Source: Elusimicrobia bacterium RIFOXYB2_FULL_48_7
GTDB taxonomy: Bacteria > Elusimicrobiota > Endomicrobiia > CG1-02-37-114 > XYA2-FULL-39-19
DNA length: 17,584 bases
Direction: 5' to 3'
Assembly: GCA_001800495.1 (NCBI GenBank)
Contig: MGVM01000209.1
Location: forward strand, 5,118-22,701
Under the pieces are notes generated by a model, which saw only the letters and a list, made by a program, of their open reading frames with translations, made no database searches and had not been told where the DNA came from. Positions 6,191 to 12,715 of the stretch are shown here, piece by piece. Every line of letters starts with the position of its first letter. Position 1 is the stretch's first letter. The translations under genes and the position numbers were made by a program.

Positions 6191-7840
6191 CTATTGTGTC
6201 TTTTTCTTGTGGGATTTATTCAGTTTGGCTTCAAGTTCGGCGGGTGTAGTCAATCCTGTCAGAACAGCGGCTTCAATTTTACCGCTGTCATTTATCGTGG
6301 CGTTAAGACGGAAGACATTTGTCTTCCCTTTTCCGCCTGAAATCAGTTCAAGATATTCGGCTTCTACGAGCGGCTCAATATATTTCTGGAGGACAGCGTT
6401 GTGCATATTTATTCCGCTTCGTTTCAGGTAATTCAAAATATTTTTTCTTACGAATGTGGCTTCTTCAAGTGAATCGTTCCTTTCAGACATCTCTTCTACC
6501 ATGGATACAATCATATCCAGAATTTGCCTGCTTCTTTTATCCAGTTCTTCCATGCTCTGACCGAGCACCTTAGAGCCTAACGAATATGCAATTTCGTAAT
6601 CAGTCAAATCTGCCTCAACATAGCGTGTTGATAATTGTCCGTGTTCATGAACTTGTTTTTGGAATTGCCTGATAAAACTTACCACTTCAATCAGGTTCAG
6701 AAATTTGTCACAGTCTCTCCTGCTTCTTACAAGTTTTACCGGAAATGATATTTCATTTGCGTATGGTATCATAATATTAACATTTTCCAAAAGCCTTTGA
6801 GCGTTTTTATGCTTTTGCATAATGCTTTCAGCATTCTTTTTTGCAAGCATTCCTTCAAGAGTTCGGCTTCTTTTCTGCATGGTCTGGATTAACTGGGTCT
6901 GATGTTCCGTCTCATCTACATACAATTCAACAACCCGGGTCTGATTGTCTATTTCTATGTTTGTCTGGGTCGTGCTTTCCAAAAGGGCTATTGGGCCGCA
7001 AACCTCAATCCATTTTGTCGCAATAGTGCTGTCATCTGCGGACTTCTGCGGGGCTAAGAGCCGTAGTTTCTTTTCGCTCTGGAGCAGGCGGATTGCATAG
7101 TTTCCGTTATTGCCTTCCCGCTCAGCAATCACAAGCAATTTGTGTTTCAAATCCATATCATTCATCCAGAACAATGCCTGCTCTGTTATCCGGGAAACGT
7201 CTATGGTTTCTTCTTCCGGCATTAGGCTGACTATCGTTTTCAATAGCATTGATTTTCCGCTACTGCTTTGCGCTTTGACAATCCCGGAAAGCGGGCTTGA
7301 AAGTTTCCGGGAAGAGGCTATCAGATAAGCAAGTAAAGCATTATCGCTTTCTCCGGCAAGTCCTAAATCATTAACATCCTGTTTAATGATTTCAAACAGG
7401 TCAGGGGATTTCAAAAACTCCATTGCTTTCTGTTTGTCTTCCTCAGATATTCTTGGAGCCTGCTTGCCTGATTTTACTTTCTGCTCAGACTGTTTTTTCT
7501 TTAAGAAAGTTAGTAGTTCCTTTTCAAGAGCCAGCAGGTGCTTCTCTGCTTTATTGTTATCAACGCCTTTAGCCTTATTGAGAAATTCGGAACGTGCCCG
7601 GGAACTGTAAAGAGAAATAAGATTTCTGTTCTTTAATGATCCGTTATACAGCATAGTTAAAACGCACCGAATGCCATACTGGTTTTGGCTTATGTTTTCA
7701 GCCATGTATTCAAAATCACCAATGTGATACTTACAGTTTTCATTGCCCGAATCTTCAAGATACGGTATGTCATTTTTACTTGGCAGTAGGCTTCCTTTAA
7801 TACTCATTTCTGTTAAAATATCTTGGGCTGATTTAAGCAT
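6191..7840 (-). CDS. P-loop ATPase, mobile-element replication helicase-like
   Basis: The 549-aa protein has a Walker A motif AQSSSGKSMLL (about residues 190-200) and a Walker B-like LLVIAEREG (about 234-243). Downstream conserved-looking motifs are CGPIALLESTTQTNIEIDNQTRVVELYVDE-type (about 282-311) and FPVKLVRSRRDCDKFLNLIEVVSF. To my recollection this core resembles the ATPase region that follows CHC2 zinc-finger/TOPRIM primase domains in proteins of integrative elements; here no primase domain precedes it. The N-terminal 130 residues are charged and unassigned, and the C-terminal 90 look winged-helix-like. GGGAGG lies 6 nt before the ATG, which overlaps the upstream gene by 8 nt. Likely role: ATPase/helicase in replication of the excised element. 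Confidence 0.7.
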   Translation of the reverse strand: MLKSAQDILTEMSIKGSLLPSKNDIPYLEDSGNENCKYHIGDFEYMAENISQNQYGIRCVLTMLYNGSLKNRNLISLYSSRARSEFLNKAKGVDNNKAEKHLLALEKELLTFLKKKQSEQKVKSGKQAPRISEEDKQKAMEFLKSPDLFEIIKQDVNDLGLAGESDNALLAYLIASSRKLSSPLSGIVKAQSSSGKSMLLKTIVSLMPEEETIDVSRITEQALFWMNDMDLKHKLLVIAEREGNNGNYAIRLLQSEKKLRLLAPQKSADDSTIATKWIEVCGPIALLESTTQTNIEIDNQTRVVELYVDETEHQTQLIQTMQKRSRTLEGMLAKKNAESIMQKHKNAQRLLENVNIMIPYANEISFPVKLVRSRRDCDKFLNLIEVVSFIRQFQKQVHEHGQLSTRYVEADLTDYEIAYSLGSKVLGQSMEELDKRSRQILDMIVSMVEEMSERNDSLEEATFVRKNILNYLKRSGINMHNAVLQKYIEPLVEAEYLELISGGKGKTNVFRLNATINDSGKIEAAVLTGLTTPAELEAKLNKSHKKKTQ

Positions 7841-8018
7841 GGCTGTCCTCCCTGTGAATTAAATCAAAATTGTCCAGCAAGTCTCGCAACTGGACTAAAA
7901 AATCTTTGGGTAGTTCCTGGTCTTTACCCGCATACTGGCGTAAATGGCAAGGGATAGGCATGATGAATATTTCCCTGTCATCAAAGTGCAGGGTTATCTG
8001 AATAAGTTTCATAAGCAT
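7833..8018 (-). CDS. Small hypothetical protein (61 aa)
   Basis: The protein MLMKLIQITLHFDDREIFIMPIPCHLRQYAGKDQEL... is not recognised and has no membrane segment or clear motif. It is supported by a good ribosome binding site (AAGGAG, 4 nt before the ATG at 8018; a second ATG at 8012 is also possible). It is tightly packed: 11 nt after the DUF6876-like gene and 8 nt overlap with the replication ATPase gene. It is probably co-transcribed with both and may be a replication accessory or regulator, which is inference from position only. Confidence 0.66.
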   Translation of the reverse strand: MLMKLIQITLHFDDREIFIMPIPCHLRQYAGKDQELPKDFLVQLRDLLDNFDLIHREDSHA

Positions 8019-8029
8019 CACTCTCCTTT

Positions 8030-8359
8030 TCAATACTCCGATTTCAATAGAAGTATGCCGTCTATGTGATAGCACTCAAAACTTTTAAGCGGGAAATCGG
8101 TAAAGGGAATCTCCTGCTTAACAAGGTCTGGTTGTCCAGTGTCTTCCTTGCAGGTTATCACTGCGGATTTGTCCTCAAACACCTGAATGCTCCACAATTG
8201 AAAAGGAATATTTTTCAACTTGCCCTGATAACTCGCAATCAGGTCAATCAGCCAGAAACATTTTCCTTCTGTGGCAAGGTAATGAATGCCGTCAGTGTAA
8301 AGCAGTCCAGTAAAGTGTTTGTAATAATTTTCTGTGCCTATAAAATTGTCTAAATCCAT
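8030..8359 (-). CDS. DUF6876-like protein
   Basis: This 109-aa soluble protein matches, from memory, the DUF6876 pattern. It has FIGTENYYKHFTGLLYTDGIHYLA at the N terminus, FWLIDLIASYQ (about residues 35-45), a middle FQLWSIQVFEDKSAVITCKED, and the ending IPFTDFPLKSFECYHIDGILLLKSEY. The family is common on plasmids and integrative elements and has no known function. The ATG at 8359 is preferred because GGAGG lies 8 nt upstream; the ATG at 8365 is only 2 nt away from it. First gene of a three-gene operon ending with the replication-type ATPase. Confidence 0.72.
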   Translation of the reverse strand: MDLDNFIGTENYYKHFTGLLYTDGIHYLATEGKCFWLIDLIASYQGKLKNIPFQLWSIQVFEDKSAVITCKEDTGQPDLVKQEIPFTDFPLKSFECYHIDGILLLKSEY

Positions 8360-8422
8360 TTTCATCACCTCCAAACAGAATATTTATTCCGCGGGAAACG
8401 GGGGCTAAAAAGTTATATCGCT

Positions 8423-8559
8423 ATATTTGCCAGTTGCGCCCACCCCATCCTAAAAATGAAACTTTTAATGGTGGGGTTGACTTGCTCATCTTTCGGATGT
8501 ATCAACTACTTCAATAAAATATACGGTGTATTTTTAATTCTAATTGACATATTTGCCAG
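8423..8559. repeat. 11-bp direct repeat ATATTTGCCAG and short inverted repeat
   Basis: ATATTTGCCAG occurs at 8423-8433 and 8549-8559, 126 bp apart, in the gap between the DUF6876-like operon and the serine recombinase. Between them CCCACC (about 8438-8444) can pair with GGTGGG (about 8470-8476) around an inner TAAAA/TTTTA. A partial copy, CATATTTGC, lies beyond the recombinase at 9532-9540. Function is unknown; operator or recombination-site roles are possible. Confidence 0.35.
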
Positions 8560-8616
8560 CAAGTTTTTTAACCCATTGTGTATGCTTTTTTTAGAATATA
8601 CCTACTCATTTGTTTG

Positions 8617-8633
8617 AAATGACTGGGTCATTT
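8617..8633. repeat. Perfect 7-bp inverted repeat over the serine recombinase stop
   Basis: AAATGAC (8617-8623) and GTCATTT (8627-8633) are separated by TGG and span the recombinase stop codon. No T-run follows on the minus strand, so it is a weak terminator candidate or a protein-binding dyad. Confidence 0.4.
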
Positions 8634-9431
8634 GTTAAACAGTTCTATCCGCTGGTGTATACCTTTTACATCAATGTCACAATATTTTACCCTGCCCTTG
8701 TAAATCGGATTGGACAAGATATATTTAATTGTTGAAGCAAAGAATTTCTTATTCCCATAGGTTGATATTCCTTCAGCATTAAGTATCCGGGCTATCCTGT
8801 TAAAAGGCATTCTGCCCATTCTCATGCGGAATATCCGCTTGATTATCTCTGCCTGTTGTGGATTCAGGACAAGTTCTCCCTTCTTATTGCTTGCGTATCC
8901 ATAGGGTATCTTGCCCCCGCCAAATTTACCCGCTTTTATCTTGCGGATTCTACCGGAGTAGAGACGTTCCACTATGCGGGTTCTCTCATACTCCGCAAAG
9001 GCTGATATTAGCGAAAGGAATACCTTTTGGGCGGGGTCATCCCAGCGGTAAGGCTCGGCAATGCTATACAATTCTACGCCATGCTTCTTGAGTTCTTTTT
9101 CAATAAACAGGGTAAAAAATGTATCACGGGCGATTCTGTCCAGTTTGGAGACAAGGACAATTTTGAATTTGTTATTTCGGGCATCCTCAAGCAAGTTCAG
9201 CAGGGCGGGGCGTTTTTCAATCGTGGTGCCGGAGAGTCCGGCGTCTTCGTAGATTTTTAGCAGGTCGTATTTAGGGTTCTGTTTGCAGAAATCAAAAATG
9301 GCTTCCCTTTGTATAGGCAAGCCTTGGGTATTTTCAATCTGGTTTTCGGTGGAGCACCTAATATAGCCGACTGCGTTGACTTTAACCGTGGCTCCCTCGC
9401 TGTGATTTCTCACATTGAGGGAATGGGTCAT
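8628..9431 (-). CDS. Serine recombinase (resolvase/invertase-type with short Recombinase domain)
   Basis: This is a 267-aa site-specific DNA recombinase. The catalytic domain shows AVGYIRCSTENQ with nucleophile Ser27 and Arg25, then LPIQREAIFDF, YEDAGLSGTTIEKRPALLNLLEDA, VSKLDRIARD (Arg99, Arg102) and SAFAEYERTRIVERL with the long connecting helix. The PF07508-type Recombinase region follows (KAGKFGGGKIPYGY to STIKYILSNPIYKGRVKY, about residues 167-250). It ends 17 residues later with no zinc ribbon or coiled coil, far shorter than large serine integrases. The start at 9431 has no clear ribosome binding site, but a strong promoter lies just upstream. It may invert or resolve DNA within the element; no cognate site pair is proven. 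Confidence 0.93.
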   Translation of the reverse strand: MTHSLNVRNHSEGATVKVNAVGYIRCSTENQIENTQGLPIQREAIFDFCKQNPKYDLLKIYEDAGLSGTTIEKRPALLNLLEDARNNKFKIVLVSKLDRIARDTFFTLFIEKELKKHGVELYSIAEPYRWDDPAQKVFLSLISAFAEYERTRIVERLYSGRIRKIKAGKFGGGKIPYGYASNKKGELVLNPQQAEIIKRIFRMRMGRMPFNRIARILNAEGISTYGNKKFFASTIKYILSNPIYKGRVKYCDIDVKGIHQRIELFNK

Positions 9432-9737
9432 GGGGTGGTAGTATCTCTAAAGCGGGATTTTATCATCTTGGTTATATTATAGCATATTCTCCGTCGGGTG
9501 TCAAGTATGCTTCCGTCGGTCGGAAATAGGGCATATTTGCTTCTCAGAGGGTAAATATAGGCAAAACAGGGGCAGGCTCGCTTAAAAGGGCATTTCTGCT
9601 TGATTTTGCGGGCTTCCAGTGGGGGTCAGGCGGGGTCACAAGTTAGGTTGTGCCAAATAGGGGTCTATCGTCTTAAAATATACAAAATGTGAAAGCGGTT
9701 TGTAAGCGTTTATACAATATCAATTCCGATGTTCATT
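9432..9737. other. Intergenic region upstream of the serine recombinase
   Basis: This is 306 bp without a gene. It holds the recombinase promoter (9476-9504), a repeated TCCGTCGG (9490 and 9512) bracketing the -35 box, a TTCCG/CGGAA dyad (9511-9525), and a G-biased tract with words shared with the 5880-6180 spacer (GTCGGAAA at 9519, AGGGCAT and TAGGCA types). Confidence 0.45.
9476..9504 (-). promoter_or_regulatory. Consensus sigma70 promoter for the serine recombinase
   Basis: On the minus strand a perfect TTGACA (9499-9504), a 17-nt spacer and a perfect TATAAT (9476-9481) predict a start near 9469, about 38 nt before the recombinase ATG. TCCGTCGG copies on both sides of the -35 suggest repressor control. 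Confidence 0.75.
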
Positions 9738-10823
9738 TTATCTTTTGGGTAGTATCTCGTCCAAGTATGGTGTCAGCACTTTTTTATATACGGCCATACG
9801 TTCTGCAATTGTTTTTGGGTCTTCGCTAACGTATTCATATATCCGCTGCCAACCAGTTTCTTCAAGTTCGTAGTTGTTTCCAAGCATATTTTTCAGGATA
9901 CTCTCATCCTTTTTAAGTTTCGGTAGTAATAATTTCCCAAAATTTGTTGGAAGATAAACTGAAATGAAATATTCAGGTTTTTTAGTCTCTTCATTATAGT
10001 CTACATCCAAAGAAAATCCTTCCCATGTATGTTTCCATTTTGAATAAACAACATGAGCCTCTGCTCTGCTTTTGCCAACTCTCCATCCTTCTTCTGGTCT
10101 GAACACATCATTCAATAAATGTTCAATTCTTGCGTAAAACTCAAAAAATACTTTACACGCTTCCCCGGATGACCAAAATAAATTATCCTCGTCATCGTCT
10201 TTTTTGCTGATACCTATGCCCGCTCTGGGACGTTCTTTTGTTTTTATCACTTTCGGCTCATCCCCAGATGAACCCATTTCGCTTAATAACAAATACTCTT
10301 CTTTTTCATCATTTACAAAGTATGAAAACTCATAAATGGTTACAGGAAATCTGGATTGCTTAAAATCCTGTAACAATTCAGGGCTTATTTTTTCGGCTAT
10401 GATAATGGCTCTTGGATTACTGCATAAATTAGCCCTGTCCAAGTCTCTGTTAAAATGTTCCCGGAACTTCTTTGCAAGTATCCGTTCGGTAGATACATTT
10501 GAACCAGTCATTAAATATTCAAAGTCATCATACTTCCATTCCTGAATACAGGATATGTAGCCTGTAACCTGAGCAAGAACATCCCTTGGGGTTTTTCCAC
10601 GTTTTAATTCAATTACTACGGCACTGCTATTTTCATCAATCGCTAACAAATCAATTATCTGAGAGCGACTGGTATGAACCTGGCTTTTAATGATTAGTAG
10701 ATTTCCCAGCAGACAAGGATTATTTTGAATCCATTCTTCAAGTTGATTTTCTAAATGGTCTTCCATAAATGTTTTGTTTGGAACTTTAATGAAGTTAGAA
10801 GTCGTTTTCTTAAATAATTCCAT
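9738..10823 (-). CDS. PD-(D/E)xK nuclease, DUF91/NucS-like N-terminal domain
   Basis: The 361-aa protein has an N-terminal NucS/DUF91-type endonuclease domain: ENQLEEWIQNNPCLLG (about residues 25-40) leads into the catalytic core IIDLLAIDENSSAVVIELKRG with Asp58, Glu72 and Lys74, then Gln85 in VLAQVTGYISCI. A charged linker near 195-215 (KDDDEDN) joins a C-terminal domain of about 150 residues that I do not recognise (from FWSSGEACKVFFEFYARIEHLL). GGAGG lies 7 nt before the ATG, and a good promoter lies at 10851-10879. It is transcribed divergently from an XRE regulator gene, as in controller-regulated restriction systems, but no methyltransferase is present. Likely a defence or DNA-processing nuclease; substrate unknown. 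Confidence 0.8.
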   Translation of the reverse strand: MELFKKTTSNFIKVPNKTFMEDHLENQLEEWIQNNPCLLGNLLIIKSQVHTSRSQIIDLLAIDENSSAVVIELKRGKTPRDVLAQVTGYISCIQEWKYDDFEYLMTGSNVSTERILAKKFREHFNRDLDRANLCSNPRAIIIAEKISPELLQDFKQSRFPVTIYEFSYFVNDEKEEYLLLSEMGSSGDEPKVIKTKERPRAGIGISKKDDDEDNLFWSSGEACKVFFEFYARIEHLLNDVFRPEEGWRVGKSRAEAHVVYSKWKHTWEGFSLDVDYNEETKKPEYFISVYLPTNFGKLLLPKLKKDESILKNMLGNNYELEETGWQRIYEYVSEDPKTIAERMAVYKKVLTPYLDEILPKR

Positions 10824-10850
10824 GAATATGCCTCCTTTTTTGCCAAGATA

Positions 10851-10879
10851 TTTATATCAAAATTAGTCCTTACAGTCAA
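10851..10879 (-). promoter_or_regulatory. Predicted promoter of the nuclease gene in the divergent control region
   Basis: On the minus strand TTGACT (10874-10879) and TATAAA (10851-10856) are exactly 17 nt apart. A repeated GGACT/TGACT (GACT at 9-bp spacing) overlaps the -35 and spacer and could be the operator for the neighbouring XRE protein. No clear promoter for the plus-strand gene was identified in the 126-bp gap. Confidence 0.55.
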
Positions 10880-10949
10880 TAAATATATAGGCTTTGTGGA
10901 CACTGGTCTATACAACCATAAGTTTATATGCTTTTGGGAGATAAAAACC

Positions 10950-11309
10950 ATGGAAAATATCTATTTGCAGATTGGTTCAAAGATAAGGGATGTCCGTAAG
11001 AAACAGAATTTAACCCTTGAAGATTTGTCTGATAGGGCTGGTTTAGACTGGTCTTTTGTTGCCCGGATTGAAAGAGGGAAAGCGGTTCCTTCCGTGATGT
11101 CCCTTGTAAAACTTTCAAAGGCTCTCAATATCTCCATGGCGGAGCTATTTGAAAAATCTTCTCCCCCAGAAGACTCCTTGTTTGAAAGAGAAATCCACTC
11201 CATCCTGAATCAGTTGAAAACTCCTGAAAAAGAGCGTATGCTCCAAATTCTTAAACTTATCATCAAAACCCCATCCAAAAAGTTCAAAATTATTTCAAAA
11301 AATCACTAA
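10950..11309 (+). CDS. XRE-family transcriptional regulator, restriction controller (C protein)-like
   Basis: This 119-aa protein has an N-terminal HTH_3 domain (about residues 6-65). It reads IGSKIRDVRKKQNLTLEDLSDRAGLDWSFVARIERGKAVPSVMSLVKLSKALNISMAELF, the standard lambda-repressor-like fold and close in pattern to controller proteins of restriction-modification systems. About 50 basic residues follow (ending KTPSKKFKIISKNH). The ATG at 10950 is chosen for its GGGAG about 10 nt upstream and for the domain start. It is the only plus-strand gene of the island and is divergent from the DUF91 nuclease with a shared 126-bp control region. It probably regulates itself and the nuclease. Confidence 0.88.
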   Translation: MENIYLQIGSKIRDVRKKQNLTLEDLSDRAGLDWSFVARIERGKAVPSVMSLVKLSKALNISMAELFEKSSPPEDSLFEREIHSILNQLKTPEKERMLQILKLIIKTPSKKFKIISKNH

Positions 11310-11780
11310 GACTGAAATGGTTCTATAATCGCGCGTGCACGCGTTAAGAAGTAGTTTTATTATAATTAGATATTATTATACGTAATACTCTACGTAAGTA
11401 GAGTATGTAGTGTCTATAATAATATCTAATTATATTAAAGATACTTCAATTGAAAATTGTGTTAGAAGTATATTAATCCCATATGTGTTATCTTCGCGCG
11501 CGTTCGGAGAAATAGGAAATTTCTTAGTGTCGTAGGATGTTCGTCAGTAAATGACCACTACTAAAACAGTAGCGTCGACGGTAAATTGAGCAGGAAATGG
11601 CCTTATTTTCAATTCAGCCCCGTTACGGCGGCATTACCATTACCTGACATTTGTAATCGCTAAAAAACCCCATTACGTTTGATTTTAAGCGTATTCCAGA
11701 CTGGGTTGTCAACCCGATTTTGATTGCGGAGATATTTCGGCATTTGTTTAGCAGATTTGATAAGAATTCGCTTTGGCGGG
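11310..11780. other. Convergent 471-bp gap rich in inverted repeats, no gene
   Basis: This gap lies between the 3' ends of the XRE gene and the mrr operon. Stop codons break all frames; the longest ribosome-site-linked ATG frame I see is about 16 codons. It holds the palindrome CGCGTGCACGCG (11332-11343), a 100-nt near-palindrome (11348-11447), AGAAAT/ATTTCT (about 11508-11524), CTACT/AGTAG followed by CGTCGACG (about 11559-11581), AATTGA/TCAATT (about 11584-11614) and GGGTTGTCAACCC (about 11704-11716). Confidence 0.6.
11348..11447. repeat. 100-nt near-palindrome (hairpin or cruciform)
   Basis: A perfect 19-bp AT-rich inverted repeat (11362-11380 with 11415-11433) encloses a perfect 9-bp stem ATACTCTAC/GTAGAGTAT with a GTAA loop (11385-11406). 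It extends outward through an imperfect segment to GAAGTA/TACTTC (11348-11353 with 11442-11447). No T-run follows on either side, so it is not an ordinary intrinsic terminator. Confidence 0.85.
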
Positions 11781-12713
11781 TTATTTGTCCTTTAATTCAT
11801 TTTGATGGCTGAAATTTTCAATATACTGTGTAACTTCTAAAATCTCGTAGGAATCATTCATATACGCCTGAGTTAAAACATCCAGTTTCTTTCTTATTCT
11901 CATTTTTGCCTTGATTGAATCACCTTGCTTTATTCCAATTTCTCTACTGGACAATTTTTTAAAAAATATGTCGTCACTAATGATGGCTGAAATTTTAATA
12001 CCCATCCATTCAAATTCCCATTTCCTGCTCTTGTCAAATACAGCCTTAACAATAGTTAGTATATCTTCACTTTCAACAATTTTTGTTTCATCTCCGGTTT
12101 CAGTATCAATAGATTTCCCTATATCTGAAATGTCATCCTTGCTTATTTCAACTTTTGTATCATTAATTTCATCTTTAATGTAGCAATCAATCTTCTCAAT
12201 ACAAGTCTGTTGAAATGGTCTCTCAAAAGAATTTGAAACTAATTTTTTTATTTCGTTGTTACTGTATAAGGCATATACGTTTTTATTTACAGTTATTGTA
12301 TTATTATCCGAATTGGTTAGTCTGATGTCTCCATTTTGTAAATTTTCTATATTGTTAGGAGAGCCTTTTAGCCATTTCAGTAACTTGAGCAAGCCAACTG
12401 TTCCTCCTGTAAGCCCTCCAGAAATAATTCCAAGCCATTCAAGAAGTTCTTTGAGTTGCCTAACATCATTATTATTCACTAAAGATATTAATTCTTGAGC
12501 ATTATTATGGGCGAACAATACCAAGTCAATAATAAAGGAACCTTTTTCAAATGGTTTTACATTAATCCCAATATCTTTTCCGAGTGGATTAACAATGTCA
12601 TTAGACCGTTTTATTAATTGACCGACAGAAAGCAATATAGGTGAGAGTTCAAATAAATCAATACCGTCAATTGTTCCATCAAGTTTATAAATTAAATCTA
12701 TTTTTTTAGTCAT
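11781..12713 (-). CDS. Uncharacterised protein with GSF-I-D-L motif, coupled to mrr
   Basis: The 310-aa protein starts DLIYKLDGTIDGIDLFELSPILLSVGQLIKRSND, with VKPFEKGSFIIDLVLF (about residues 52-67). A hydrophobic glycine-rich segment (about 92-115, WLGIISGGLTGGTVGLLKLLKWL) could be a single membrane helix or buried core, and a C-terminal beta-rich half ends near residue 310. From memory this fits a widespread unnamed bacterial family with a conserved GSF(E/I)IDL motif followed by a Gly-rich hydrophobic stretch; I cannot name a function. It begins 2 nt after the mrr stop with only a weak ribosome site, so it is probably translationally coupled and functionally linked to Mrr. Confidence 0.72.
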   Translation of the reverse strand: MTKKIDLIYKLDGTIDGIDLFELSPILLSVGQLIKRSNDIVNPLGKDIGINVKPFEKGSFIIDLVLFAHNNAQELISLVNNNDVRQLKELLEWLGIISGGLTGGTVGLLKLLKWLKGSPNNIENLQNGDIRLTNSDNNTITVNKNVYALYSNNEIKKLVSNSFERPFQQTCIEKIDCYIKDEINDTKVEISKDDISDIGKSIDTETGDETKIVESEDILTIVKAVFDKSRKWEFEWMGIKISAIISDDIFFKKLSSREIGIKQGDSIKAKMRIRKKLDVLTQAYMNDSYEILEVTQYIENFSHQNELKDK

Positions 12714-12715
12714 TT

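Noticed and set aside
10751..10951. 66-codon minus-strand frame over the divergent control region
   Set aside because: It overlaps the nuclease start, its promoter and its ribosome site, and shows no coding character.
11310..11780. Retron msr-msd or CRISPR-type locus in the convergent gap
   Set aside because: There is no reverse transcriptase or cas gene in the window and no regularly spaced identical repeats; only independent palindromes are seen.
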